Part shown: positions 13,735 to 25,339 of the stretch, piece by piece
How positions within the stretch are numbered: position 1 is the first letter of the stretch
Layout: each line of letters begins with the position of its first letter
Assembly (NCBI GenBank): GCA_020698575.1
Contig: CM036243.1
Span: forward strand, 18,677,403 to 18,741,402
Reading direction: 5' to 3'
Length of the DNA stretch: 64,000 bases
Source: Bostrychus sinensis
Taxonomy: Eukaryota > Chordata > Actinopteri > Gobiiformes > Eleotridae
The notes under the pieces: model-generated
What the model saw: the letters and a program-made list of their open reading frames with translations, nothing else
Database searches by the model: none
Told to the model about the DNA's origin: nothing
Made by a program: the position numbers and the translations under genes

Positions 13735-14338
13735 GAGCCAGACTGCACTTTCTAGACAGCAGCTTATCCAAAACTCTGCTGCCTGACTTTTAACTATTAC
13801 TCGCAAATACGAAAGTATCTCACAGATTTTAGCTTCTCTCCACTGGTTGGCAGTACATTTTAGGATTGATTTTAAGATTTTTTTATTTACTTTTAAATGT
13901 TTGAACTGTCTCGCTTATCTCTCTGAATGGATCCAGCCTTATGTCCCATCACGCGATCTCAGGTCAGCAGATCAGCTACAGTTAGCCATCTCCAAGTCAA
14001 AACGTAAACTTCGTGGTGATTGTGCCTTCTGTGTTGCTGCTTCAAAACTCTGGAATGAAATGCCATTAGAGATTCTCTCACCTATTAGTCTACCTATTTT
14101 TAAATCACTCCTAAACACGCACCTTTTTTCTCTGGCTTTTAACACCATGTCTTTTTACTTATTTTTTTACTTATTTATTCTTACTCTATTGCTTTTACCC
14201 ATGTTTTATATGAGTATTGTATTTTATTTTATTATATTATGTCTTTTCTTGTTGTGTTTTTACTTTCTGTAATGTGTGTACTTGGTCTTATTTGTAAGAC
14301 TGTAACAGTTTTTAAAGTGCTTTACAAATAAAGTTGGT
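13735..14338 (+). pseudogene. LINE (L2-like) 3' fragment with reverse transcriptase C-terminus
   Basis: Translated from about 13762 the plus strand reads QLIQNSAA, a TGA stop, then LLTITRKYESISQILASLHW, the conserved LHWL block after the polymerase domain of teleost L2-type LINEs. It continues to KLWNEMPLEI and the FKSLLNTHLFS ending, and after a stop at 14272 it ends in a short 3' tail with aaataaagttgg. The stop at the Arg position fits a CGA to TGA change. Extreme 5' truncation is typical of LINE insertions. The open frame from 13847 is part of this relic. Confidence 0.8.
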
Positions 14339-15117
14339 GTGTTATCTATGCTCTTCAAGTGTCTCTATCGCAGGCTAACATCAGTAGTCGGTGAGGTTAT
14401 CCAGGCCTTCAGACTAGACCTTGGGGGCATACAGTATATGGTCCTTACAATAGCAAAGACACTATAAGTCACATCACCAAGAGTTCATTTATCCATGCTC
14501 TAATAAACAAAGCAATCAGACAGAGACACAATTATGAGGTAATTACACAAAATAACAGATTCCTTCCTCTCTACCTTCCATGCTGGTTTCACATGCTTCC
14601 CCCCACAGATTACAACAAGCCCTCCTCCTCAGTGTCAATGCTAACCCCCTACATATAATCTCACATGTTATTTCTACAACATGCTAATCCACACGCTGCT
14701 ACACCAGGACAAAAACACACGCAGATTTATGCAAAAGGTTATTCATGCACACGTGCACTCACTCACAATTACACGTATTTATTCCCCTCCCTCATCTTGT
14801 CTTAATTAGCAGCCGAGTTGTCTCATGGCAACGCACTCGTCAATCACCCTCTATGTAGCCTCCTACTGATTAACCAATTTAAATGAGAGCGTGACATACA
14901 GCGGTAGGTTGTAGTCCCAGAACCAATCTCTATGTTTTCAAAGTGTCCCTTGTTACAACCATCCAACTATAACTTTTCATCTTGTATATCATGTCAGTTT
15001 GCTTCATTGCTTTCAAGTTGTTAACTCGCCACTCAACTAGGCCCTTGTAGTTATACAGAATATATTCATCTTATTTAATGCTGTAGGTGCAGAGATTTCT
15101 GACATGATTATTAAAAG
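14339..15117. other. Intergenic, no gene seen
   Basis: Unique sequence. 14780-14900 contains cttaattagcagccga and ctgattaaccaatttaaatg, a non-repetitive block that may be regulatory. Confidence 0.55.
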
Positions 15118-15430
15118 GCCATTGCAAGATAACTCAAAAACTAAAGGTTGCATTTTATTGATTTATCAGGAAAGGTCAGTAATGGGACATGTTTTACAAG
15201 TTTTTGGTGTACATCGTCTGGAACCAGGGTTATTATTATTTTTTAAGAAAACTCGGTATTATTGTGAGTCCAGGCCATATTAACTCCAGCCACAAGGGGT
15301 CAGTAAAAAAATAAAAGATTAGTTTTAATGGACTCTGTGCCATTGTAAGATATAAGGGCTTAATCAGCAGAGCATGTGTCCATATCTTGGTGCTTCTTTG
15401 CAACACTGTCAATAAAGGTTACAGTGGCCC
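15118..15430 (+). repeat. Dispersed family A, copy 3
   Basis: Contains caagataactcaaaaactaa, tcaggaaaggtcagtaatgg and ccagccacaaggggtcagta. The tRNA-like part is decayed, with only a cagcagagcatgtgtcc remnant. Confidence 0.6.
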
Positions 15431-15473
15431 CTACTAACTTATGTGGCATTGGCACACGGTATACTTGAATTTA

Positions 15474-15751
15474 TATACACTGAACAAAAATATAAACGCA
15501 ACACTTTTGCTTTTGCTCCCATTTTTCATGAGATGAACTCAAAGATCTGAAACTTTTTCTACATACACAAAATAACCATATCTCTCAAATATTGTTCACA
15601 AATCTGTCAAATCTGTGATAGTGAGCACTTCTCCTTTGCCGAGATAATCCATCCCTCCTCACAGGTGTGCCATATCCAGATGCTGATGAGACAGCATGAT
15701 TATTGCACAGGTGTGCCTCAGACTGGCCACAATAAAAGGCCACTCTGAAAC
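15474..15751 (+). mobile_element. Tc1/mariner left-end fragment
   Basis: Starts tacactgaacaaaaatataa and continues with the motif ctcccatttttcatgagatg and a stretch ending in ggccacaataaaaggccact. I recognise this as the 5' end of another common fish Tc1-like element, before its transposase start. It is cut off abruptly at about 15751; no transposase or right end follows. Confidence 0.7.
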
Positions 15752-15886
15752 ATACAGTTTTACACCTCTGTCCGTGCGCGTTCCCGGGAGCTGTGCTTTC
15801 TGTGCGTCCTGGACCCGCGATCCATGGCCATCCCTGAACTTAAGTAGCCACAAGCTGCAAACTCCTACAAACCATTCATTTGCGTT

Positions 15887-15916
15887 TTTTTTTTCTTCTT
15901 TTTTTTTTTTTTTTTC
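15887..15916. repeat. T-rich tract
   Basis: Long T runs broken by a single ttctt, inside the hAT-like region. Confidence 0.9.
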
Positions 15917-15960
15917 CATTAAGCGTCAGTTCTCGACTCAGAGCGGCAGGCTCACGGCGG

Positions 15961-16008
15961 ACAGGTGACCGTGCCCCGCCCCTGACAGGTGACCGTGCCC
16001 CGCCCCTG
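15961..16008. repeat. 24-bp GC-rich tandem duplication
   Basis: Two perfect head-to-tail copies of a 24-bp unit beginning acaggtgaccgtgcc, at 15961-15984 and 15985-16008. Confidence 0.95.
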
Positions 16009-16312
16009 TCCGCGGCGCTGAGAGGAGCAGAGGAGAGGCTCAGGTGTCTGCAGTAGATTTAATGCAGAACACATTTCAGCAGACACTGTTATCTCAGTTA
16101 CTACACAGACTTATTAAAGGCTCTCTCACAATATTCAGAAGTTATTTTTGAGATGTTTTTTTATCCAAGTAAAAACACACTCAACCTTGGGACTTTTTTT
16201 TTTATTTAAACGTTACATATTGTCATGGAAAATCTATCAAGTTATACATTGTTATTAATCACAGCCCAAGAGTGTGATTAATCTGATTAATTTTTTTAAT
16301 CGTTTGACAGCA

Positions 16313-17072
<760 letters not shown>

Positions 17073-18237
17073 TAGCAATACAACATAATATCCTAGAGGG
17101 AAAACCTAAAAAGGGGTACAAATGCAGGTCCACTGGATGAGGTGCCCAGCCTTAAGAGCAGTGCACTGTTATTGTTGAATTTAAATAAAAATGTGATTTC
17201 TAGCTTTATATTTTATGCATCAACACTTTTCCATTTTACCAATAACTACTTTTCGCTCAAAACATAGTCATTATCTTTGCCAGATCTGAAGAGTGCATTA
17301 CACCAAATATGTAAATCCAAGCAACAAAGAGCCAGAAAGAAAATAGGATGTTGCAGACTAACAGTGTTGGATGTTTGTGAAAAGTAAAAAATTACAATTT
17401 AAAGAGCCACACTGAGTAAAGAAGAGCCACAAAATAATGGGTAACAGCAAAACTGAAAACTCATTTCCATAAAACAATATGAAACAAAGGCTGGCTGAGT
17501 GAGAGACTCACAGGCGAGCTTGTTTCACAGGCAGACCTGGCAACAGCACTTTCTGCTTTGGCAATTTCTTTGTTTTTGCACAAAATTGATAATTCCTTCT
17601 TGCCTGCCACATATACTAGAAGTAGAAATCAAAACTTTGCCTGTCCCACTTACATGAAAGAAAAACAGACTGCTGACAACATAAGGAGGTCAGTCCCGGT
17701 ATAATGTTATAATCAGTCCCAGATGAGATGGACTTAAGAGTGTTAACAGGATAAATGGTGTCAAATAATGTGACATTTCTGTACAATATACCACTCAACT
17801 GTGCAAGGCATCATGGGAGGTCTGTGGTTTGAGCTAAAGTGTAGCTGCTGGCTGTTGCAGGCTGCCCCGAGGGCCTCTCTCCCTACTGCTCAATTACAGG
17901 CAAAGGTGATAAAGCATGTTGCAATGGCTGGGCTGCAGGCTCCGTGCCGGGCCCTCATCAATATTTCAGCTCCCTGCCTTGATACTGTATTTACTCTTAT
18001 CACATCACATCTCCGATCTCCTGTCCCACAGGCCAGGGTCAGGCTAGGAAACAGGCTGCATAGGACAAGGACATACAGGGGATTTAGGAGTTGTTAGGGA
18101 ATGTAACATACTCCTAAGGCTTTAAGTTAGCAGCATATTCTAGTAAGAGAGCAAGAAAAATCTAGTGTTTTGGATTATGATCCAACATTTATAGATTCCC
18201 ATTGCAAAACAGCATTACAGAAGCACCTGGAGAGTTG
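17073..18237. other. Intergenic, no gene seen
   Basis: Unique AT-rich DNA; 17800-18080 is GC-richer and has an open frame without recognised homology. Confidence 0.55.
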
Positions 18238-18296
18238 AAACCTCCACCAAAGCATCGGTCCTATCTTGCAATAGTAACAATACAGTGCCCAGAGCC
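18238..18296 (-). repeat. Dispersed family A, short fragment
   Basis: Only cctccaccaaagcatcggtc followed by tatcttgcaatagtaac and agtgcccag. These are end motifs of the family in reverse, cut off by the LINE fragment. Confidence 0.5.
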
Positions 18297-18299
18297 GGC

Positions 18300-19127
18300 T
18301 TCAAAGAAGGGATTTTCTACTTTATGGGTGCTATCCTGGGGTCGGGGCTTGCAGGCAAGTGGCCGGGTCCCAAGGGAGAAGACCCGGCCACGCCAGTCCA
18401 AAAAGGCTATGTGGGACCACCTTCCCGTAGGCCCACCACCTGCAGGAAGGACCATAAGGGGCCGGTGCTGTGTGACCTGGGCGGCAGTTGAAGGCGGGCG
18501 CCTCGATGGCCCTTCCCATGGACACAGAATGTAGCCATTGGGACATGAAATGTTACCGTGCTGGGGTTGAAGGAGCCTGAGCCTGTGCGGGAGGTTGAGC
18601 GGTAACGGCTAGAGATAGTCGGACTCCATATCGAACACCATGTTCAATCACAAAGGTGTCCATCAGTGCACGTGGCACCAGGACACCCTAGGCCGGAGGT
18701 CGATGATCGACTTTGTTGTCATGTCATCTGACCTTTGGCCGTGTGTTTTGGACACTCGGGTGAAGAGAGGGGCTGAGCTGTCAACTGATCACCACCTGGT
18801 GGTGAGTTGGACCCACTGGCAGAGGAGGAGGCCGGACAGACTCGGCAGGTACATTGTGAGGGTCTGTTGGGAACATCTGGCTGAGCCCTCTGTCAGTGGG
18901 GTCTTCAACTCCCACCTCCGGGAGAGCTTCAACCAGATCCTGAGGGAGGCTGGAGACATGGAATCCGAGTGGACCATGTTCTCCACCTCTATTGTCGACG
19001 CGGCTGTTGGGAGGTGTGGCCATAAGGTCTCTGCCGTCAGGCTGAAGAAGGAGTCCTATCGAGCTTGGCTGGCTCGTGGAACTCCTGAGGCAGCCAATAG
19101 GTACCGGCAGGCCAAGCGTGCCGCTTA
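18300..19127 (+). pseudogene. LINE fragment (endonuclease end of ORF), internally deleted
   Basis: The frame 18640-19128 reads HKGVHQCTWHQDTLGRRSMI, DTRVKRGAELSTDHHLVVSW and KKESYRAWLARGTPEAANRY, the linker after the apurinic endonuclease domain of a common teleost LINE ORF. Upstream, 18300-18625 resembles the 5' part of the same element, including the region around WDMKCY where a start such as TWNVT is usual, but with stops. Most of the endonuclease domain between these parts is missing, and the reverse transcriptase is absent after 19127. Not functional. Confidence 0.75.
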
Positions 19128-20616
19128 ACGGACAGAGCATTACCCCTGAGCGTGAAGGTCCCTAGTTAAGTTAGCATTGGTGCATATTACAAATCAAAAC
19201 AAGAAAGTCTAAAGATGACAAAGGCAGAGGGGTTAGGCTGTTAGGACAGTGAACTGCTTTTCAAAGAAATGGCTGACTTTGTTAGTTATAGGATCATGCT
19301 TCCAGATATGTGCATGTTCTATTCATAAACTGAGGTTGCTTTCCTTTGGGGCAGAAAATGTTTACTACAAAAGATGACCTGGCATGGAGAGAAAAAAACA
19401 TTATATATGAAAACACAAACCGGAATGGAGAGAGAAGAGTGGTGTTAAACAGGTGGGTAACCTTACAATTGGCCATACTGAGTTGATGATGCAAAGCCAT
19501 TTTTCCAGTGTGATCTTATTTTATGTGAATGACCACTGCCTTACACACACCACACAAACACCCCTGGCTCAGCCTGCGGTGGCAGTTTTTCACAGCAGGA
19601 AGCTAATTCGTTTTTTATCCCAGAGTAATATTGGCCTTATCGCTTGCACCGCCGCATCCACGCTGGGACTCAGTGGGCCACAGGGCGGAGGGGGGTGAAG
19701 CCAGACGAGGCAGGTGGAATGTCACTGAAACTGATTGCACTGAGGCCACTTTTACACACATACAGTACATTGCACCTACACATTCATTTACAGTGTGTAG
19801 AGAAAGACAGAGAAACAAACAGTCCCGGGTCGAGCTACCTCAAGCCCCTTCTGGGCCACCAATATTGCCACTGATATTGCATTGCTATTACATCACATGC
19901 ACTTCGACCTCACCTTTAGCACACAAGTTGTGCCTCACAATGTTTGTGAGGACACGACCCACAGAGACTCAAAGCAATCGTTAGCTCCTAACCTAAGTGA
20001 GGTTGATGTTTATTGGAGACAAGCCCCTAAAATTAAAGTTTTCAGGTGTTCAGTATTACCAATAAGAAAAAAAAACAATAGAAACAAAGTATCTTGTAAT
20101 AAATAAATAGGCTAAAACTAGGTCAACAAAGCTTACTACTTTAAAAACAACACATTGATATAAACCTACTGAAACCAGTTGTCAAGGATACCATTGTGTC
20201 TTTCTCATGTAATAAATGAACAAAGCTGGGTTATCATTTTAAGTGTGTTTTCACAAAACAAAACAAACTTTTCACTGTTCATGTTTTCTTAAAACAGTGC
20301 AGTATAGACCTTAAGTAAAAACAACAAATGTTATGAGGCAAGAAATGTTATTCGTCTTTAATAAAATACAGTATTTTGCAGTAAATTAAATTGTCAGTTT
20401 AACATCCAGCCTGATCAAAACTGAAGTTTTGTTACTACTAGTAGTGATTTATCCAGTTGCATGATAGGTATTAGACTTGACCATTCACAAGTTTTTTATA
20501 GTCATAGTGACCTTATCATAACAGGAAGGCTGCATTTCTGTAGCTCTGGTGTAGTTCATTGAAATTACAGATTTCACTTAAAGTTACTATGAGCAGTATA
20601 TTTTTTATTACTTCAT

Positions 20617-20676
20617 AAAAACTACCCATGTGTCCGGGTTAGGGTTAACCCTAACCCGGACACATGGGTAGTTTTT
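20617..20676. repeat. Perfect 60-bp palindrome with telomere-like core
   Basis: Two 30-bp arms with no spacer, centred between 20646 and 20647. The centre reads gggttagggtt followed by aaccctaaccc, two TTAGGG-type units head to head. The outer arms (actacccatgtgtcc) are not telomeric. Confidence 0.95.
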
Positions 20677-20904
20677 TTTTGTTTTGTTTTTCAGCAACCG
20701 TCCAATCAGAAAAGAAACCATTGCTTTGATTTAGACTGCAGTACAGTTTTTAAACCAGTACAAGCATGTGCTGCTTACAGTACCTTTAATCTTATGGCTG
20801 CAGATCCTAAGTTCAATGAATAAAAAGATTTTGCACTTTTATGGAAGGTAATTCATAAATCCCCTATTCATGGTATTTTTTCTAATCACTCAACTATACA
20901 CTAT

Positions 20905-20985
20905 TCTGGAAGGCTGTGGTATAATCCAGTTGGTAGAGCATGCAGCGCATACAAAGCTCGCCATGCCAGCATTCGTTTGTGTCCA
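20905..20985 (+). repeat. tRNA-like SINE remnant
   Basis: The stretch ggctgtggtataatccagtt followed by ggtagagcatg resembles the 5' half of a tRNA including an A box. The B-box region (attcgtttgtgtcc) is poor and no acceptor stem forms, so it is not a working tRNA gene. Confidence 0.4.
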
Positions 20986-22047
20986 GACTCTGGATATTTA
21001 CCCACTGTCTGTCCCTGCACTCCCCTATGATTTTCTGCCTAAAAATGGGCCAAAAAATATCTTCTGAGGATCAGGTAAAATGTCCTCACAAAACATACAA
21101 AATGCAAACGCTCACACAACCACAATCCGGTGATCCAATCTCATTTTTCAGAGAGTGTAGCTCCTTTAGACATCCACTATGGTTTGCTCCACTGGACCTC
21201 ACACACCACTAGTTCACATTTTCCCTAGTTGCTCCCTGTATGGCTGTTTTCACCATCCTGGCCCCATTTTCTCATTCCACTCCTCAATTACAAGTGGGAC
21301 ACGGAGCTCCACTTGTACCACCTTCCTTCCTTCACTCCTCATAGGACCTCCTCACCCCCACCGCCTCTCAATTTCAGTAAACAAGGTACAGATGTCAAAG
21401 TCTATAGCGGCCTGGTAATTTGCTCCATAGCTATACCCACAATGCATCGCCATGTTTAGGTCTCCTGTTGTCACTAGAAGCAAATGCAAACATTCTACAT
21501 AGACACAGAGCATGGGAGGCTTATTGAAAGCTAAATGCCACTAATGGCTTAATTCTGCATAAACAATGAATTCAGATTACCTGCCCTCCACCACATTGAG
21601 CCTTATACACTACACTTAAGTATTCACATTTCTCCTGATGCCCATCTCAACTATGTTAATGAAGATATATGGCACAGGTACAGTGCTGACAATTTTATGG
21701 AAAGCAGACAGTTTCCATCTGTCCTGACCTGTCTACACGTAACACGCTTGTCTGTGCTGTGACTTGCCACCCACCCCAGTTCTGAACAAGGAAAACATGG
21801 AAATATATTGTCAGGTGGACATGGTATGCTAAAATAATTTCATCCACAACACAATCATTCTTCTGACTATATGTAAAAAAGACAGACAAGAATGTTTAAT
21901 GTTAAACATGGACAAGACACAAAAAATTAGATTCACTAAATATATCTAACAACTGGCCAGTAACGTCCAATTTGAAGACATTGCAAAATGAAACTCCCAA
22001 TCTCTAATCTTAGTTATTTTCATGTACGATACTGTCACACATCAGCA

Positions 22048-22444
22048 GAGGTGGAAAAAGTACACAATATCTGTACTCAAGTTAAAGTATTACATTTCTC
22101 AAGTAGAGGTAAAACTACTTAAGTACATTACTACTTGAGTAAAAGTAAAAATGTAAAGTGTAAATTCTGCCTCATTTTCTAATTTTACAGAAATAAAACT
22201 TCTTCTACTACTACTCCTTCTACTACTGTACCCAAACATTATTGAACCCATGACTTTTGGATTGCAAGGCAAGCGACATGCACTTTACCACAAGGTTACA
22301 TTTTTTACTCATAGATATTTTTTAAATAATGTATAAAGTATTTTAATAAAGTATGTTCTAGAAACGGTAGACAAACTGTACTTACTGTACAGAATTACTG
22401 CAAATTACCTGAGTAAAAGTATTTCGTTACTTTTCACCCCTGGT
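22048..22444. mobile_element. MITE of the 'actcaagtaaaagta' family
   Basis: Left end cagaggtggaaaaagtac and right end, reversed, ccaggggtgaaaagtaac form imperfect inverted repeats. The body has the motif tacttgagtaaaagtaaaaa. At about 22235-22305 the sequence resembles a decayed tRNA-like repeat (gggttcaataatg in reverse), possibly a later insertion. Confidence 0.6.
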
Positions 22445-24395
22445 CCAGATTTGAAAGTACGTTTTTTTTGTTTTTTTTGTTTTTTTTTCTTTTTAATTTC
22501 TAGTTTATAAAAAACTTGTAAAACATTTGCTTTGTATACATTTTATCTGTCAGATCGACAACTCTTTGGATTATCATATTTATTAGAATTGATTTATTCA
22601 TGTAAGGCAGCTTGTTATTAATCCCATGATGGCTTACATTATTACCGGCTGGATGAATTAACTGGCTTAGCAAGGTAGCTATGGCCATAATGTACTGTGT
22701 GTAATGTATGTATAGTTTGTATTGTACAGCTATGGTTAGTGTTGCAAATCTGTAAACTCTTTATCATTCCCTGATTTTCACACTCACTGTTCCTCTCCCT
22801 TGGCTCGTCTCCCTCTGCAGGCTGTGGTTTGGGAGAGCTGGGGTGATAGATGTCTGGGCGCCGTTGCCATGGCACTACCTGGTGAGAGATGCTCTGCTCA
22901 GGGAGGCACAAGCCACAGTCTGCCAATGAGAGAACAGAGGGGAGTATAGTAGGGTGGTGTGTTTGGGGGTTGTCCAATTCCACAAATACATACACACAGT
23001 GGCTGAAACAGACCCTCCCAGGCATTCACAAACAGACATTCACAACCGCGTTCATACACTCTCCATTCACTAGAATTAAATCTCAGTGCTTCCTCAGACG
23101 GTGAAGTTGAATTATTTATGGCTAGCCGTCTCCGGGCCAGGCTGTAATAAAGTTACGGCCGAGACTAATTTGCAGTTTGATGAGGTGGGCTTTTAGCAGT
23201 GGATCCCGGGCCAACATTAAGTACATATTGTTTTTACAGATTTGATTACCTTTTTATTGTTATTGTTATTAATGCACTAGGTGTGCGCATATGGTATAAA
23301 GGAGCAGTTCCTCCTCTGTGGCTCTAGTTGATACAAAAATGTGACCAGGAGAGAAGTGAAACTGAATAAGTGGTGAGTAGGGAACCATTAGACATATACA
23401 GGATGTAATCTTCTCACTTTAAAAATCCAATAAAAGTGGCAGCTCAACACCTTTTATAACAACCTGGAGGCAATCTGCTTCTAAATACATAAGCCTGAGC
23501 AGTGAATCAGCAGTGAATTGGACCTGAGCCATCTGCTCTTGCACATACACACAACACAGGTTTCTCCATAAGGACCTATAGGAAAAGCAGAGATGATGAG
23601 CTGATGTTGCCACTCAGGGACAGTACATGCGGCTTGAGTGAAGAGCTTTACAGTAATGCAATGACAATGTTAGAGTAACAGATTTTGATGTGCGTATAAC
23701 TCAGGGTAAACAAAATTCAATTTTACACAATTTTCAAAGAACCCCACTTTGTATGAAAAAAAACACTGTAAAGCCTGTGGGTAATTTGATGGAGTGTCGT
23801 TGGGCTGTAAAATAAGGGCTTTCACAAGCTATTAAAGGCTTAAAGGCTGTCAAAATGTTATAGCGATTAAAATGCAAAAAGCAAAGTGTGGCTGGAGCAC
23901 CTTGCAGAGATTTTCTAACAACTCACACAGCTAAACAAGAACAAGACACAGCGCACTCCTGTTTCCTGGATAAATGATAATCCTGTGATTAATGACACCC
24001 TCCATATTTAATGCTTAATATGTAGAACGGGAGCTGACAAGCCAAACAATTAGGTCAATTACTGCATGACAACTATGTTGTGTTGGGTTAATTGCTGGAA
24101 TCGTCAATGGCGGGGGACATCCATTTGAGGGCCAATGGCACGTGACAGAGCACATATGCAAATGAGCTCACCTACAGTATAGAACACAGCCACACTACTG
24201 CGTGATATAAGGTAGAGACAAGGCTGGCTGTAGGTATTCTGTGCATGCTTCATGAAGAAAACGCAAATGCAAAAGACAGTTTTGAAGTGAAATTTTTAAT
24301 CTGTGCTTGTGAAATAATCTCTTTATATTTATTTCTTCAGAAATAGTTAGATGCAGAGGGTAAGTCTGGTCCTAACTGTTAAAAACTCCAAGTTA
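22445..24395. other. Intergenic, candidate regulatory DNA
   Basis: Unique sequence. 23095-23225 is GC-richer with gaattatttatggctagccg, and 24000-24180 is listed separately. No exon recognised. Confidence 0.5.
24000..24180. promoter_or_regulatory. Candidate regulatory block with octamer
   Basis: Unique sequence containing ATGCAAAT at 24156-24163, several ATTA cores (taattg, aattag, gttaattgc) and a cacgtg E-box at about 24140. This looks like typical vertebrate conserved non-coding DNA, but conservation cannot be tested here. Confidence 0.25.
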
Positions 24396-25339
24396 CCGTA
24401 TTTTCCGCACTATAAGGCGCAACGGATTATAAGGCGCACCTTCAATTAATGGCCTAATTTAAAACTGTTTTCATATATTGGGCGCACCGCATTATAAAGC
24501 GCATCCACTAGATGGCGCTGCGCTAAAGGGAATGTCAGTAAAACAGTCAGATAAGTCAGTCAAACTTTATTAATAGAATACAAACCAGCGTTCTTACAGC
24601 TCCCTCGTTGAAAACTAGAGATGCACAGATACCACTTTTTTCAAACCGGTACGAGTACGAGTACTTCCATTTGAGTACATACCGATACGAGTACTTATAT
24701 AGGGGTAACTTTATAGTTTATACAGTCACACTACTGTATCTCATTCATCCCATACCGTGTCGTCTTTTCGCTGTCTATCCCCACCCAGTTATTTTTACAA
24801 CAGAGTAGTTTGAACACAGCTAACCATGGCTAAAATTTGCTGAATATGGACATATTATACCTCATTTTAAAGCTTAGATTCTCCTCTATTCAGTCGCTAA
24901 AATAATTTTAAAGACAGGTTGAGCATCTGCGCATCACCTGCGGAGATTCGCCATTACATACAGGAGCTAACACAATTAGCAACGGTACGTCTTATGTTTT
25001 ATCAGACAACAACTGCTTCAGACTCCGCACTTATATCATTTTCGGGACAACTAGGACAACAAAAGGACAACTGCTTAAGTTTTAGGACTCACGTATGATT
25101 TGGGATGTCTGGTTGAGCAGAATGTAGAGCCAGCTTTGCTTTTAAAACCTGTCACTTCGGCGATGCCCCCTGAATACGGTAGCCATAATTAATCAACATT
25201 GATCCATATATAAGGCGCATCGGATTATAAGGGGCACCTAAAAGCCTTTAATTTTCTCAAAAACTGACAGTGCGCCTTATAATCCGATGCGCCTTATATA
25301 TGGATCAATGTTGATTAATATATAGTGCGGAAAATACGG
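24396..25339. mobile_element. DNA element with inverted ends and internal hairpin
   Basis: Starts ccgtattttccgcactata and ends with its reverse complement tatagtgcggaaaatacgg, flanked by TA on both sides. Motif ataaggcgca recurs through the ends. Near the right end is a perfect 45-bp inverted repeat (25188-25232 and 25275-25319) with a 42-bp spacer. No transposase is encoded. A second repeat seems to have inserted at about 24613. Confidence 0.75.
24613..24830 (+). mobile_element. Nested repeat (agagatgcacagatacc type)
   Basis: Begins agagatgcacagataccact and has gtacgagtacgagtacttcc, a motif series of another common fish element, inside the element at 24396-25339. Its right end is not clear. 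Confidence 0.45.

Larger units (their letters stand above)
19128..22047. other. Intergenic, no gene seen
   Basis: Contains the palindrome at 20617 and the tRNA-like remnant at 20905. The remaining sequence shows no gene. Open frames near 19450-20000 and 20870-21460 lack known motifs. Confidence 0.55.

Noticed and set aside
18202..18546. Overlapping open frames on both strands
   Set aside because: They fall in the GC-rich leader of a broken LINE; no known protein motif.
20905..20985. Possible tRNA gene
   Set aside because: The A box is fair, but the B box is poor and no acceptor stem pairs; better explained as a SINE remnant.
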